Shown: positions 11,310 to 24,870, counted from the first letter of the stretch. The stretch: DNA of 64,000 nucleotides from Paracentrotus lividus (GCA_940671915.1 CALNVZ010000649.1:802262-866261); one strand, 5' to 3'. The notes: generated from the sequence alone by a model not told the origin. Program-made: numbers and translations.

Positions 11310-11470
11310 AGAGACGTCTCCAAGACGTCTCCGCGACAATTTATTAAGAAAAAATCCGTCTCCGCAATTCAGGAGACGTCTCGGAGACGTCTCTAATACT
11401 ATTTATCCATCGGGAGACAAGATTCCTATTCTGTCGCGGAGACGTCTCCACGAAGTGAGATAGCACCCTT
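11310..11470. mobile_element. MITE with GAGACGTCTC palindromes, unit 1
   Basis: Right end GAAGTGAGATAGCACCC is the inverse of the left end of unit 2 (GGGTGGTATCTCACTTC). The interior has several GGAGACGTCTC palindromes. Confidence 0.6.
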
Positions 11471-12360
11471 AGCTCAAGCATCATAACTTCAGAACTTTGA
11501 ATGTTTTCAATTATATGCTTTACAAACAAAAGTAACAACATCTATAACCTCCGACATGAAAATTAGGGTGGTATCTCACTTCGCGGAGACGTCTCCACGA
11601 CAGAATAATAATATTAGAAACGTATCCGAGACGTCTCGGAGACGTCTCCTAATCTCGGAGACGGATTTTTTCATAAATTGTGGCGGAGACGTCTCGGAGA
11701 CGTCTCCGCGATATGGGAGACGTTTTTAATACATTCTGTCCGTCGCGAAAACAAAATTTTCTATTCTATCGCGGAGACGTTCCGCAAAGTGAGATACCAG
11801 AGCCTCAAGTTTTTATTCTTGTTGTTGTTGTTGTTTTTTTTTAATAATTTATATCACTTACTGGAAAAGAAAAAGTAAAAAAATATGAAGAGTGGACCAT
11901 TACGTTCTTAATTTCAAGATTGTAAATAGGAGTAGACTTGGATATAAAGAAAATAGCAAAGAAAGCCTCGTTGATAAGCTCAAGTATCAGAACTTTATAA
12001 CTTTGAATGATTGTCGATTATTATGCTTTACAAAAACACAAAGGTAACCATACCTATAATCTCAGACATGAAATTCATAACTTTGAACATATCTGTCTAT
12101 ACGTTTTGTTAGAAAGCAATGAAATATTGATATTTTCCAAAAAAAAAGTGCCTTTAGTTTGTTTATCATTTGTTCACTGTAATCAGAGCCTCAGTTTGTT
12201 ATTCTTGTTCTTTTAAATAATTATATCACTTACTAGAGAACTTCAGAACTTCATAACTTTGAATGTTAATCAATTATAGTTTCTTTTTTTTTACAAGGAC
12301 CAAAGGTAACCTTATCTATGAGCTCAAACATGAGAATAAATAACGTGAACATATGATTTT
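11470..12360. repeat. degenerate direct repeats inside the 2.9 kb element
   Basis: Three related stretches at about 11475, 11975 and 12245 share AAGxATCATAACTT..., ACTTTGAATG..., ATGCTTTACAAA and AGACATGAAAAT. Spacing is about 265-500 bases, larger where unit 2 of the MITE is inserted. Confidence 0.55.
11566..11807. mobile_element. MITE with GAGACGTCTC palindromes, unit 2
   Basis: Left GGTATCTCACTTCGCGGAGA, right inverse GCGGAGACGTTCCGCAAAGT GAGATACC. GAGACGTCTC decamers occur repeatedly within 240 bases. A related left end appears at 33201. Confidence 0.65.
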
Positions 12361-12479
12361 ATTTCATTTATTTGTCGAGTGTTCATGGTTAAAACACATA
12401 AAGAAACACGACAAGATAGCCCATGAAAACCGAAAAGGCCTACTTTACAATGGGGTCAAATAAATGGGAAAAAGAATAG

Positions 12480-12860
12480 GACCCCCCCCCCGACTTGTTT
12501 TTTTTCTTATTAAAAAAGCACATATTTAAAGAAGAAAGAGAAAAGGGAAGGGAGGAAAGGGAGAGGGAGGAGAGAGAGAGAGGGGGAGGCAGATAGGAAA
12601 GTAAAAAATAAAGAGGGAGTGAATGAAGAAAAAGAAAGAAAGAAAGAAAGACAGAGGAGAGAGAGGTAGGGATGGCAGCCCCCATAAAAAAAAAAATATA
12701 TATATTTTCAAATGATACCTGAAATATATGTCCAATACGTTTTGTTAAAAGGCAAAGACATATTGATTTGCCAGAAGAAAAGAATGGTGTAATTTTGAAG
12801 ATTGATTTTACAAAAAAAAAAAAAAAGAAAGAAAGAAAAAAAAAAAGCTGTCATTTTTAC
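12480..12860. repeat. purine-rich low-complexity stretch
   Basis: Long GA/GGGA tract (12528-12670) followed by A-rich runs. The apparent serine/leucine-rich frames on the minus strand are by-products of the GA tract. Confidence 0.8.
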
Positions 12861-13534
12861 TTCTTCTCAGAAATGTACACTTTATTTTGAAGAATGCGTT
12901 AAAGTCAAAAGGCGTGAGCCTAACATAAAAGTGTTATACAACAGTTGTCAGTTAAAGATATATTGTGTAGGTACAAAGTAGATAAAGAACTAAATATGAA
13001 TTAAAGAAGTTCTATAATTCTACAGTTAAAGGGTGAAGCACAACAAACCTAAAGAAAAAAAAAAAAAAAAAAAACTATCATAACTTTGTCCCATTTCATG
13101 CATATAACAGTGGAAAATGTATATAAATGGGTCAAGCATGTCATGTTCATTAAATTAGTTTATGTGGTTAATGATGTTTAATTTTCATGTGCATAGCTTT
13201 GTAAAAAAACACAAGTTACAAGTTCATGTGTTACAATTACCCCGCACGTCTGTTACAATTGCCCTCGTCACGGGCAATTGTAACACTCGACCTCTTGTTT
13301 TGAAAGTAATGGCTTCAAATGACTTGTTTTACTTTACCCAAACTATTCATATGTCAAGCTAAGATGCATATTTCATTTTTATTTAGTTTTAAGCAAGTAT
13401 TTAGCTTCATAAAGCTGATAGGTCAATTTGGAAAAAAAACTGTTACAATTGCCCCAGGTCTCCCCTAATATACATGTAATTGCTTGTGTGTATCATTGTA
13501 CTGACTGTGTACATAAGGATAGCTGAACCAAACT

Positions 13535-16500
13535 TGGACACAATGGACCTCTTCAGCTGATCCTGCTAGCTGCTTTGTGTCTGCATGCCTGCCTGAATGG
13601 ACCTGAACTTCACAATGGAAGTCAACTAGTCATCCTTTTGTTAAACAGTCTTTCATCAGAAAACATTTTCTTAAAGAGAGGACTCCTATTGGCTATGGCG
13701 ATGCTACATTCAGCTAGAGCTTTTAAAAATGGAGATATTAACCAAACCCTGGACCGGACAGACAGATTTCATCTTCATCATCGAATAACAAGAACTGGTG
13801 ATGGCAATGTTCAACGGTCAAACTCTACTATTCAGCGGAAAAACTACACGCCATCAGAGATTCTGCAATGGAGGGATTACAGCTCGTCACTGTCGGAGAA
13901 CGTTATTGTACTGTTAAATCACTCGGAATTCAAGGACAACTGTCGTAAGTCAAGTAAGAAGAAAAACCAGAAGAGGAACACGTGGTGGACAGGGCAGAAG
14001 GTGAAGATGTTGCCATAATGAAATCTCTAACCTCTTCAAACTCAAACTTACATGAAGTTATGTTCAATGAATGTTCGTTCATTACGGAGTAAGTCAGCAT
14101 CTTATATATGATTTTGTATGTGAGAGTAAAGCTGACTGTATGCAATGACTGAGACTTGGTTGACAGAGAATGATTCTGCTATATTCATGATATTGCCCCA
14201 ACAGGTTATCGTTTCCTCACTGTCCCGATCAGGCTCGTCGTGGTGGACTGCTCTACTTTTTAAAGACACATTGATGCTCGCCGATTGTGGCAGGATCAAG
14301 TGTCTTTGAGTTTGCACATTATCTGATATCATGTGCATCATTTCAATGAGTTGATAACATTTATAGACCACCATATTCTAGTGTTAACCGTGTATCAGTA
14401 TCTACTTTTATCTGATTAGTGAAATATACAGGAGGAATGTTATGTAACATTCTGTAATAGTCACTGGGGATTTTATAATTCACGTTGATATTGATGATAA
14501 TCCTGAATCAAGATCTTTTAGGGATTTACTTGAATACATGTTGAAATAGCATGTTAGATTTGGTACTCACACTCTCGGTCATACACTTGATTTATTTATA
14601 TCTCGTAAACTGATGACATAATTGTGGACCAAACATGGGCTGGTCCTTTGATATCTGATCATTTCCCAATTATGTGTCATCTTATTCTTGTAAGCCACCT
14701 GTGAAATCTAAGGTAATATCCTTCCGCAAACTTGCTTGTATAGATGTAGATGCACTGATGTGATTTGTTAGTAGTGCCTTGTGCACAGACACACAGATGA
14801 TCTCATAGAATTCGTTTCTGTATACAATGATACACATAACTCTAGTTCCATTTTAACAAACATGCACCTCTGGTTACCAAAACTGTACTTCTCATCCACA
14901 GGCACTTGTTTACAGATGATGTTAGAATAGAAAAACGGAAACGAAGGAAAGCTGAAAAGAAATGGTTAAGAACAAAATCCCCTATTGATATGAATGTTCA
15001 AAGCTGCTCGTAACAAGATGTGTTGTCATGAATAGAGCACGACGTACATATTATTCTAAATGATAGAAGAAACAGTTCGATCAAAGAGTCTCTTCAATGT
15101 CACCAAGTCTTTGTTGAAAATGTCTAATCTTATCCTGGATACCTCCTCATGGTTGATAGATCACATTGTGAACGAATGGGTAGCTTTTTCTGTAATAAGT
15201 AGTTGAAAATCTGTAGTATCAAGACGCGTTGGATGGCGGGATTCCTGACAACATTCGTTTGCAGGGTACAGATTTAATATTCCACTTCCCAGGGGTTTAT
15301 TTCGTTCAGGCACTATCCGTAAATGATGTTGATAAGTTGAGAAAGGGTTAAGTAAGAATCATGTTCTCTGATCCGGTGCCGACTATAAATTTTACTCCAT
15401 TGTACTGAATCACTACTACCCATTCTACCAAAATCATTAACTTGTCTCTCTCGAAGGCAATTTCCCCAGACTGGAAGCAGCCTTGGTTAAGCACTTCTAA
15501 AGAAACCTGGTATGAGGTGATCTTTAACAATCTTAGACCAGTCAGTAATTTACAGTATGTATCAAAGTTAGTTGAAGGAGCTGCTGTACAGCAAATCCGC
15601 AACATTTCAGTGATATTTGTATGTCCTAATATGCAGTCAGCTACAGGAAATTTCATAGTACGGACGGCTTTAATCAGAATAAAAAATGACCTACTATTGG
15701 CTATGGCAAACAAAGAGTAAATTGCTGTACTTTAGACTTAAGTGCCGCTTTTGACACGATCGATCACACACAATTGTTAGAGATACTGCACGCTTCTTTT
15801 GGGTTAGGTGACCGTGTTCTGTCTCGGATGATATCATATCTGTCAAACAGCAGCAAAGGTTTTACTTGATGGTTACATATCAGAAACATTTCATTTCCAA
15901 ATGGGTCCCACAAGGGTCACGACTTGGTCCGCTCTCTCTCCATGTATACGAGCAATCTGATCAACCTTGTGCATGACATATCAAATGTAAGCTGTCATTG
16001 CTACGTGATGATACGCAGCTGTACATTAGTTTTAGCCCTGATAGATTCAACAGGATAGTAATGTTTCCATTTGGAAGACTGTTTAGACTTCAATTTGCAT
16101 TGGATGCTAAATCATAGCTTATGCTTAATGATAAAAAACTGAACTTCTGATTGTTGGAACATTAGGCAGATTGCCAAACTGGATATTGATCACTAGAATT
16201 GGAAATGCTGAAGTAAAACCACATTAGTAAGTTAGAAATCTTGGTGTATGGCTATATACTCGTTTGAATATGGAGACACGATATCCAGTATGTGCAAATC
16301 TGCCTTTTACATGCTATATAACTCTAAGGCACATCCGTAAATATCTAGATAAGAAAAACACAGAGAGCCTTGTTCATGCCCTGATTAGTAGTAAACTGGA
16401 TTATTGTAATGGATTATTATTTGGTTACCATGTTCACAGATTTTTGAAATTGCAGCGTGTTCAAAATATCCTTGGCTAGACTTTGACAATTACCGAATTT

Positions 16501-16944
16501 TCACATATCAACTCTATCTGAAAGAATTAATTGGTTGCTGTTAACTACCGAATCCTTTCAAATACTTTTACTGGTGTATAAGCCTTGATGGCCAAGCCCC
16601 GAGTTACCTTCAGAATGCTTTCCATGAAACACAATCAACCTCACATAACCTACGAAGTTCCAATGATAGACACCTTCTGCAATACCTCATTCTAGAACAA
16701 GGCAACTCTCGAGACTGTGCATTCAGTTATTGCAGCTCCTGAACTGTGAACAACTTCCCATTACAATTCGAATGGCCCAGTCTGTTCCTGTCTTCAATCT
16801 TTATTGAAGACACATCTGTGTAGGAAAGATTTAAGTAGTTGATAGTTTATTTGTATCATAAGCAATGGGAGTATAAAGCGCAGTAGATTATATTTATATA
16901 GTCGGCTGCGCTATATAAATTCCCTTATTATTTATTATTATTAT
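13535..16944 (+). mobile_element. CR1/L2-like non-LTR retrotransposon, copy A (many frameshifts)
   Basis: Same element as 20285-23765 with additional 1-base deletions. An endonuclease start (CSMNVRSLRSKSAS), TETWLTEN, GGLLYFLK-like sequence and the C-terminal KLQRVQN / WLLLTT-like region can be recognised in shifting frames. It ends in ATTATTATT. Intact translation is impossible in this copy. Confidence 0.8.
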
Positions 16945-17155
16945 AAAGGGCCTATTCTCAGTGATAAGAGAGTCACGCGACCTATCTGTCCACCATTGGA
17001 AGACAATAAGTTCGCCCGACCTGCTAGCGACTGAAAAGGGATCCCAAAACCTCGGTCTCAAAGTGTTTCAATTTCCCGCATCATCCATGTTCAGAGACTC
17101 GAGTCGCAACTATTCGGAACAAGTTTTAGGCCAGTGAGATATAACGTTTTAATTT

Positions 17156-17193
<38 letters not shown>

Positions 17194-18004
17194 ACTAGTA
17201 CTGACATGCGTTCCCCTCTGTGGATATTGTTTTTGATACATTTGCTAATGAAGAAAAACATGTCACTATTCACAAATACTGTTAGTGAGGCTACTGATAT
17301 TTTACCTTTCTACCCCCAGGCAGCGCTTTGAGGTATATTGTTGTTATTGTTCATTAGGTTAATCAGGAATTATGGTGACAGGCTTAAGTTGTCTTGTCTA
17401 GGGAGGAGCTGAATGAAAAAGTTTGATGTTGAAATTTGGAATTTTTATCCACCTTTATGCTGAAAACAAAATAAACACATCTAAAACATATTTATTATCT
17501 TTCTCATAATTTTTCAGGATTGATGACAGTTGTAATGGTATTTTTCATTTTTATTTATGTTTGGCTGGATTTACAATACATTTTTCGGAAGATAACATTG
17601 TTGATGATATAATATGAAAATCAATGTTTGAGCCCCAATGAAATAAAGTTTACCATACTCAAGACAAAGCTTGACTCCAAAATCTAGATTTCACTTAAAG
17701 AACAAAAACAGCACTACACCTTACTTGTGTTTTCTTGGGTACGAATGAGGGGACTCGGAGGTCGGGTAAACAAAAGGGCCCCCAAATAACTGACTCTTGG
17801 AGTTGACAAACTGTTTTGAAGGCGGCGACAAACACATTTAAGAAATTAAAGCCCGAGCAAATAAATGTCGGTTGGAGCCAAAATGAAATATTCCACTTTT
17901 GACCAGCAGTGTAGATAATCACTCTTTATAATTCCAAGTTGATGCATTTTTCATGCATACTAGCCATGTGCTTATTTGATAAAATTGAAATTGTTAAATG
18001 TTAC

Positions 18005-18209
18005 CTCTTCTTAGCATAGCATGTAAATATGCTCTCTCCACACAAGCCATTCCACCCCATTGTGGGATGGGATTTGGTGCAGGTTCGAATCATGACTGAA
18101 CCCCTGTCCCACATGTTCGTGAGAGGCTGAGAGGTTACCATACTCTGTCCATCGCCATTGACTGGAGATATTGAGTGAAGTGCTAACACACCTCTGCATT
18201 GATGCACCA
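18005..18209 (-). pseudogene. ADAMTS exon 13, indel-rich assembly copy
   Basis: Aligns with 24873-25080 but is 205 bases, with several 1-base deletions and one extra G (AGAGGTGTG instead of AGAGTGTG). The thrombospondin repeat is broken into two or three frames. It lies in the left contig end that overlaps the contig after the first N gap. I treat it as a low-quality duplicate of the same exon. Confidence 0.75.
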
Positions 18210-20106
18210 CTGGGGGAATGGGGAGAAACAGATTTTAAATATAACGTCACATTACATTCAATAAGTAGGGTATCCCTAAATGACAGGGTGGGATCCAGAA
18301 TTGATTAGTAGGGTGTGGGGTAATGCGGATACAATGTTGATCATGTTTTCCGATCGGTTACTGTAAAGGCTGAAGCTGGTTTGGGGTAACCTGTCAGAAT
18401 AAACACATTTGAGCTTACTTTTAATACACACGAACGTAATCATTAACCTATATAGAACGTGAAGGCGAGCTTACTTATGATTTTTTAAAATCTCAACGGG
18501 TCATGTTAGGCTATTCGCAATGTCTCAGATCAGTCTGCTAAGACCCGCAACTGTGGTTTGGGTCATAGCTCATGTTATTGTCCCCTCAGCTCTTCTAGCA
18601 TGATCATGCTTCAAGCTGTTATTTATATCTTTATTTAGATCACTTTAAGATGTTGAATATCCAATCCAAAAGTTGGGTATGTCTTGTGGGCCGTGATCTG
18701 GCAAACTATGTAAGTTCATTTTTGGGCGTTTTTCAGTTTTTTAGTTGTTTTTTTTTTTTTTATATTTTCGAATATGCTCTTTCATCTGGCAAATATCAAT
18801 TCTAACTATAAATTTTTAGAGATTCGAACCCAGTTTTTGTAAATTCTCTCAAAATCGGTAATTTAAAGGCAGAACTATGGAAGTCGACTTACAAAGCAGT
18901 GTTCAACTTTGACGATATGAAAGGCAAACTATGTAAGTCTACATACGTGGTTTTGTTAGAACAAAGCTTCAAAATTAAAGTTGATTTATCAGGCAAACTA
19001 CGTTATCTCTCGAATTCTGCATTGTAACCGTGCAGACAGCGCAATTCGCCTCGTAATAATACGAGAGCGAACGCGCAGCTAGCTGTCTGCAAGCATAGAG
19101 TTTACCTATGGCGCTTTGTACATGTCGTGCATTATTTGCGGGCAGTATAGCTGTCATATAAAGCTGTCAGGTGTGCCGATTCTCTAATTCCAGTCCGAGA
19201 GTATTAGAGGAAACATATTTTGAACTTTAGTTTTGGAGAGGATCAAAGTTCTTAACTGAAACAAGGCAAGACTTTCTAGTACGGGACACTTATTCCAGAC
19301 AACTAAACCGAAAGCTTCAGTCTCTTGTAAAGACTGTGGAACTAGGTGTCCGGAACTTATTACAATTTTAAGCTGCTCTTTGCCTTTGGATTACACACAA
19401 CAAATATAAATAAGAAAGTTGTAATCATCTTCAATTTTGTTGTCTATAATATTGCCTAAGGCCGTGTGTATGAATTGGGTGCAAAATGCGTTACATTGTT
19501 AGAAATGAACTTGTCACAACAACTCTTGTGTTTAATGGTAAGTAAACATGTATAAAAGTATACATATATTTGAAAGCTGAAATGGTAAGGAAGATGATTG
19601 ACATATTATTTTGCCTGTACAGGGTGTGTCATTAAAGCTATACAAAAAATTGTTTAATTGTTTCATAATTTCAGGGCAACTAATTTTCGATTGTTTCCAT
19701 AATGAAATAAATCAACTTAGACTGTCTTCATAAGACCCTACGCTCTAAGAAATATAAACTGTATACAAATTATTCTTTCTAACGTGCTACAGGTGTATAA
19801 AAAAAGAGAAAAAATTGTTTAAAACGGCAGAAATCCTGTCTTTACATTTGAAATACAACTTCAACAAGGTTTATAACAAAGATTAGTTTCCACTCAATTG
19901 TATATCGCGTAATTGCAAAGAAATGGGTGAAAAACACATTACTGCTATAAAATGGCATGTTAAATTTGTGATACCTGCAATGCATTGTCTATGAGCTGTG
20001 CATGCTGAAGTTGTTTTATTGATCATTTAATTGATTCAGTGACTTTGAAATCTACTTCAGATTTATTTATAACAGATAAATTCAAGAGATTGATATATCA
20101 CACAGC

Positions 20107-20131
20107 NNNNNNNNNNNNNNNNNNNNNNNNN
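20107..20131. other. assembly gap (25 N), first
   Basis: A run of exactly 25 N. The sequence ending at 20106 recurs up to about 27090, and the sequence starting at 20132 already occurs from 13385. The gap therefore joins two contigs that overlap by almost 7 kb and were not merged. Confidence 0.97.
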
Positions 20132-20284
20132 AGTTTTAAGCAAGTATTTAGCTTCAATAAAGCTGATAGGTCAAATTTGGAAAAAAAACTGTTACAATTG
20201 CCCCAGGTCTCCCCTACATATACATGTAATTGCTTGTGTGTATTCATTGTACTGACTGTGTTACATAAGGATAAGCGCTGAACC

Positions 20285-23200
20285 AAAACTTGGACACAAT
20301 GGGACCTCTTCAGCTGATCCTGCTAGCTGCTTTGTGTCTGCATGCCTGCCTGAATGGACCTGAACTTCACAATGGAAAGTCAACTAGTCATCCTTTTGTT
20401 AAACAGTCTTTCATCAGAAAACATTTCTTAAAGAGAAGGATCTCCTATGGCTATGGCGATGCTACATTTCAGCTAGAGCTTTTAAAAATACGGAGATATT
20501 AACCAAACCCTGGACCGGACAAGACAGATTTCATCTTCAACGAATAACAAGAACTGGTGATGGCAATGTTCAACGGTCAAACTCTACTATCAGCGGAAAA
20601 CTACACGCCATCAGAGATTCTGCAATGGAGGGATTACAGCTCGTCACTGTCGGAGAACGTTATTTGTACTGTTAAATCACTCGGAATTCCAAGACAACTG
20701 TCGTAAGTCAAGTAAGAAGAAAAACAGAGAGGAACACTGGTGGACAGGGCAGAAGGTGAAGATGTTGCCATAATGAAATCTCTAACCTCTTCAAACTCAA
20801 ACTTACATGAAGTTATGTTCAATGAATGTTCGTTCATTACGGAGTAAGTCAGCATCTATATATGATTTTGTATGTGGAGTAAAGCTGACTGTTGCAATGA
20901 CTGAGACTTGGTTGACAGAGATGATTCTGCCTATATTCATGATATTGCCCAACAGGTTATCGTTTCCTTCACTGTCCCGATCAGCTCGTCGTGGTGGACT
21001 GCTCTACTTTTTAAAGACACATTGATGCTCGCCAGATTGGGCAGATCCAAGTGTCTTTTGAGTTTGCACATTATCTGATATCATGTGCATCATTTCAATG
21101 AATTGATAAAACATTTATTAGACCACCTATTCTAGTGTTACCGTGTATCAGTACTACCTTTTATCTGATTCAGTGAATATATACAGGAGGAATGTATGTA
21201 ACATTCCTGTAATAGTCACTGGGGATTTTAATAATTCACGTTGATATTGATGATAATCCTGAATCAAGATCTTTTAGGGATTGTACTTGATACATGAGTT
21301 GAATAGCATGAATATAGATTTGGTACTCACACTCTCGGTCATACACTTGATTTATTTATATCTCGTAAATGATGACATAATTGTGGACAACATGGGCTGG
21401 TCCTTGATATCTGATCATTTCCCATTATTGTGTCATCTTAATTCTTGTAAGCCACTGTGAATCTAAGGTAATATCCTTCCGCAAACTTGCTTGTATAGAT
21501 GTAGATAGCACGAGGGTGATGTTGTTAGTAGTGCCTTGTGCACAGACACACCAGATGATCTCATAGAATTCGTTCTGTATACAATGATACACATAACTCT
21601 AAGTTCCATTTTTAACAAACATGCACCTCTGGTTACCAAAACTGTAACTTCTCATCCACAGGCCACTTGTTTACAGATGATGTTAGAATAGAAAAACGGA
21701 AAACGAAGGAAGCTGAAAAGAAATGGTTAAGAACAAAAATCCCCTATTGATTATGAACTGTTCAAAGCTGCTCGTAACAAGAATTTTTGTCATGAATAGA
21801 GCACGACGTACATATTATTCTAAATTGATAGAAGAAACAGTTCGGATCAAAGAAGTCTCTTTCAATGTCACCAAGTCTTTGTTGAAAATGTCTAATCTTA
21901 ATCTGGATACCTCCTCATGTTGATAGATCACAATTGTGAACGAATGGGTAGCTTTTCTGTAATAAGATAGTGAAAATTCATTGTAGTATCAAGACAGCTT
22001 TGGATGGCGGGATTCCTGACAACATTCGTTTGCAGGGTACAGATTTAATATTCCACTTCCCAGGGGTTTATTTCGTTCAGGCACTATCCGTAAATGATGT
22101 TGATAAGTGAGAAAGGGTTAAGTAAGAAATCATGTTCTCTTGATCCGGTGCCGACTAAAATTTTACTCCATTGTACTGAATCACTACTACCCATTCTTAC
22201 CAAAATCATTAACTTGTCTCTCTCGAAGGCAATTTTCCCAACAGATGGAAAGCAGCCTTGGTTAAGCCACTTCTAAAGAAACCTGGATTGGAGGTGATCT
22301 TTAACAATCTTAGACCAGTCAGTAATTTACAGTATGTATCAAAGTTAGTTGAAGGAGCTGCTGTACAGCAAATCCAGCAACATTCAGTGATAATTTGTTA
22401 TGTGCCAATATGCAGTCAGCATACAGGAAATTTCATAGTACGGAGACGGCTTTAATCAGAATAAAAAATGACCTACTATTGGCTATGGACAAACAAAGAG
22501 TGAATTGCTGTACTATTAGACTTAAGTGCCGCTTTTGACACGATCGATCACACCACAAATTGTTAGAGATACTGCACGCTTCTTTGTTGGTTAGGTGACC
22601 GTGTTCTTCTCGGATTGAATCATATCTGTCAAACAGACAGCAAAAGGTTTTACTTGATGGTACATATCAGAAACATTTCATGTTCCAAATGGGTCCCACA
22701 AGGGTCACGACTTGGTCCGCTCCTCTCCACTGTATACGAGCAATCTGATCAACCTTGTGCATAGACAATATCCAAATGTAAGCTGTCATTGCTACGTGAT
22801 GATACGCAGCTGTACATTAGTTTAGCCCTGATAATTCAACAGGATAGTAATGTTTCCATTTTGGAAGACTGTTTAGACTCAATTTGCTATTGGATGCTAA
22901 ATCATAAGCTTATGCTAATGATAAAAAAACTGAACTTCTGATTGTTGGAACATTTAGGCAGATTGCCAAACTGGATATTTGATCACTAGAATTGGAAATG
23001 CTGAGTAAAACCACATTAGTAAAGTTAGAAATCTTGGTGTATGGCTAATACTCGTTTGAATATGGAGACACAGATATCCAGTATGTGCAAATCTGCCTTT
23101 TACATGCTATATAATCTAAGGCACATCCGTAAATATCTAGATAAGAAAAACAACAGAGAGCCTTGTTCATGCCCTGATTAGTAGTAAACTGGATTATTGT

Positions 23201-23765
23201 AATGGATTATTATTTGGTTTACCATGTTCACAGATTTTGAAATTGCAGCGTGTTCAAAATTCCTGTGCTAGACTTGTGACTAATTCACCGAAATTTTCAC
23301 ATATCACTCTATCTGAAAGATTTAATTGGTTGCCTGTTAACTACCGAATCACTTTCAAAATACTTTTACTGGTGTATAAAGCCTTGAATGGCCAAGCCCC
23401 GAGTTACCTTCAGAATGCTTTCCATGAAAACACAATCAACCTCACATAACCTACGAAGTTCCAATGATAGACACCTTCTGCAAATACCTCATTCTAGAAC
23501 AAAGGCAACTCTCGGAGACTGTGCATTCAGTTAATATGCAGCTCCTGAACTGTGGAACCAACTTCCCATTACAATTCGAATGGCCCAGTCTGTTCCTGTC
23601 TTCAAATCTTTATTGAAGACACATCTGTGTAGGAAAGCATTTAAGTAGATTGATAGTTTATTTTGTATCATAAGCAATGGGAGTATAAAAGCGCAGTAGA
23701 TTATATTTATATAGTGGCTGCGCTATATAAATTCCCCTTATTATTATTATTATTATTATTATAAA
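20285..23765 (+). mobile_element. CR1/L2-like non-LTR retrotransposon, copy B (decayed or error-laden)
   Basis: Order on the plus strand: a start frame with MGPLQLILLAALCLHACLNG, an APE-type endonuclease (LCSMNVRSLRSKSASIYDF..., AMTETWLTE at about 20820-20920), reverse transcriptase fragments (SLDPVPTKILLH..., RPVSNLQYVSKLVEGA, 22110-22460), and the C-terminal block ALISSKLDYCNGLLFG, KLQRVQNSCARLVTNS, FNWLPVNYRITFKILLLVYK ALNGQAPSYL (23170-23450). The 3' end is ...ATATAAATTCCCCTTATTATT with a short TTA microsatellite. These are hallmarks of CR1/L2-clade LINEs. Multiple frameshifts; not functional as assembled. Confidence 0.85.
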
Positions 23766-23769
23766 GGGC

Positions 23770-23981
23770 CTATCTCAGTGAAAGAGAAGTCACCGCGACC
23801 TATCTGTCCACCCATTGGAAGACAATAAGTTGCCGCGACCTGCTAGCGACTGAAAAGGGATCCCAAAAACCTCGGTCTCAAAATGTTTCATTTCCCAGCA
23901 TCATCAGCATGTTCAGAGACTCGAGTCGCAAACTATTCGGAACAAGTTTTAGGGCCAGTGAGATATAAACGTTTTAATTTG

Positions 23982-24020
<39 letters not shown>

Positions 24021-24870
24021 ACTAGTACTGACAATGCGTTCCCTCCTTGTGGATATTGTTTTTGATACATTTGCATAATGAAGAAAACACATGTCACTAT
24101 TCACAATACTGTTATGAGCCTACTGATAATTTTACCTTTCTACCCCCAGGAAGCGCTTCTGAGGTATATTGTTGTTATTGTTCATTAGGTTAAATCAGGA
24201 ATTATGGTGACAGGCTTAAGTGTCTTGTCTAGGGGAGGAGCTGAATGAAAAAGTTTGATTGGTGAAAATTTGGAATATTTTATCCCACCTTTATGCTGAA
24301 AACAAAAATAAAACACATCTTAAAAACATATTTATTATCATTTCTCATAATTTCTTTTCAGGATTGATGACAAGGTTGTAAATGGTAATTTTTCATTTTT
24401 ATTTATGTTTGGCTGAGATTCTACAATACATTTTTCGGAAGATAACATTGTTGATGATATAAATATGAATAAAATCAATGTTGAGCCCCAATGAAAATAA
24501 AAGTTTACCATACCTCAAGACAAAAGGCTTGACTCCAAAAATCTAGATTTCACTTAAAGAACAAAAACAGCACTACACCTTACTTGTGTTTTCTTGGGGT
24601 ACGAATGAGGGGACCTCGGTAGGTCGGGTAAACAAAAAGGGCCCCCAAATAACTGACATCTTGGAGGTTGACAAACTGTTTTGGAAGGCGGCGACAAACA
24701 CATTTAAGAAATTAAAGCCGGAGCAAAATAATGTCGTTGGAGCCAAAATGAAATATTCCACTTTATGACCAGCAGTGTAGATAATCACTCTTTATAATTC
24801 CAAAGTTGATGCATTTTAATGCGCATACTAGCCATGTGCTTATTTGATAAAATTGAAATTGTTAAATGTT
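23770..24870. other. intron 13 stretch, no gene
   Basis: Holds a long T run (23984-24016) and unique-looking AT-rich sequence. A 60-codon plus frame at 24586-24768 has no recognisable motif and is broken in the other copy (17700-17920), so I do not call it. Confidence 0.5.

Larger units (their letters stand above)
10578..13465. mobile_element. 2.9 kb TA-flanked element with repeated GGGCAATTGTAAC motif
   Basis: Left end GGGGAGACCGGGACAAATGT and right end ...ACAATTGCCCCAGGTCTCCCC are inverted and flanked by TA (10576-10577, 13466-13467). GGGCAATTGTAAC recurs in both orientations near 10603, 10939-10973, 13252-13285 and 13442. Smaller MITEs (11310-11807) lie inside. I see no transposase, so it is probably non-autonomous. 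Confidence 0.72.
13385..20106. repeat. duplicated block 1, copy A (assembly overlap)
   Basis: Co-linear with 20132-about 27090 over its whole length: end of the 10578-13465 element, LINE, ADAMTS exon 13, and later repeats. Copy A is 6722 bases against about 6960, with scattered 1-base deletions, many in homopolymers. It ends exactly at the N gap. Confidence 0.93.

Noticed and set aside
12440-12735. Leucine/serine/phenylalanine-rich minus frames resembling membrane segments
   Set aside because: They follow a GA-rich low-complexity tract; residue bias comes from composition.
24586-24768. 60-codon plus frame conserved in part in both block copies
   Set aside because: Both copies are the same locus, so conservation means nothing; no recognisable motif.
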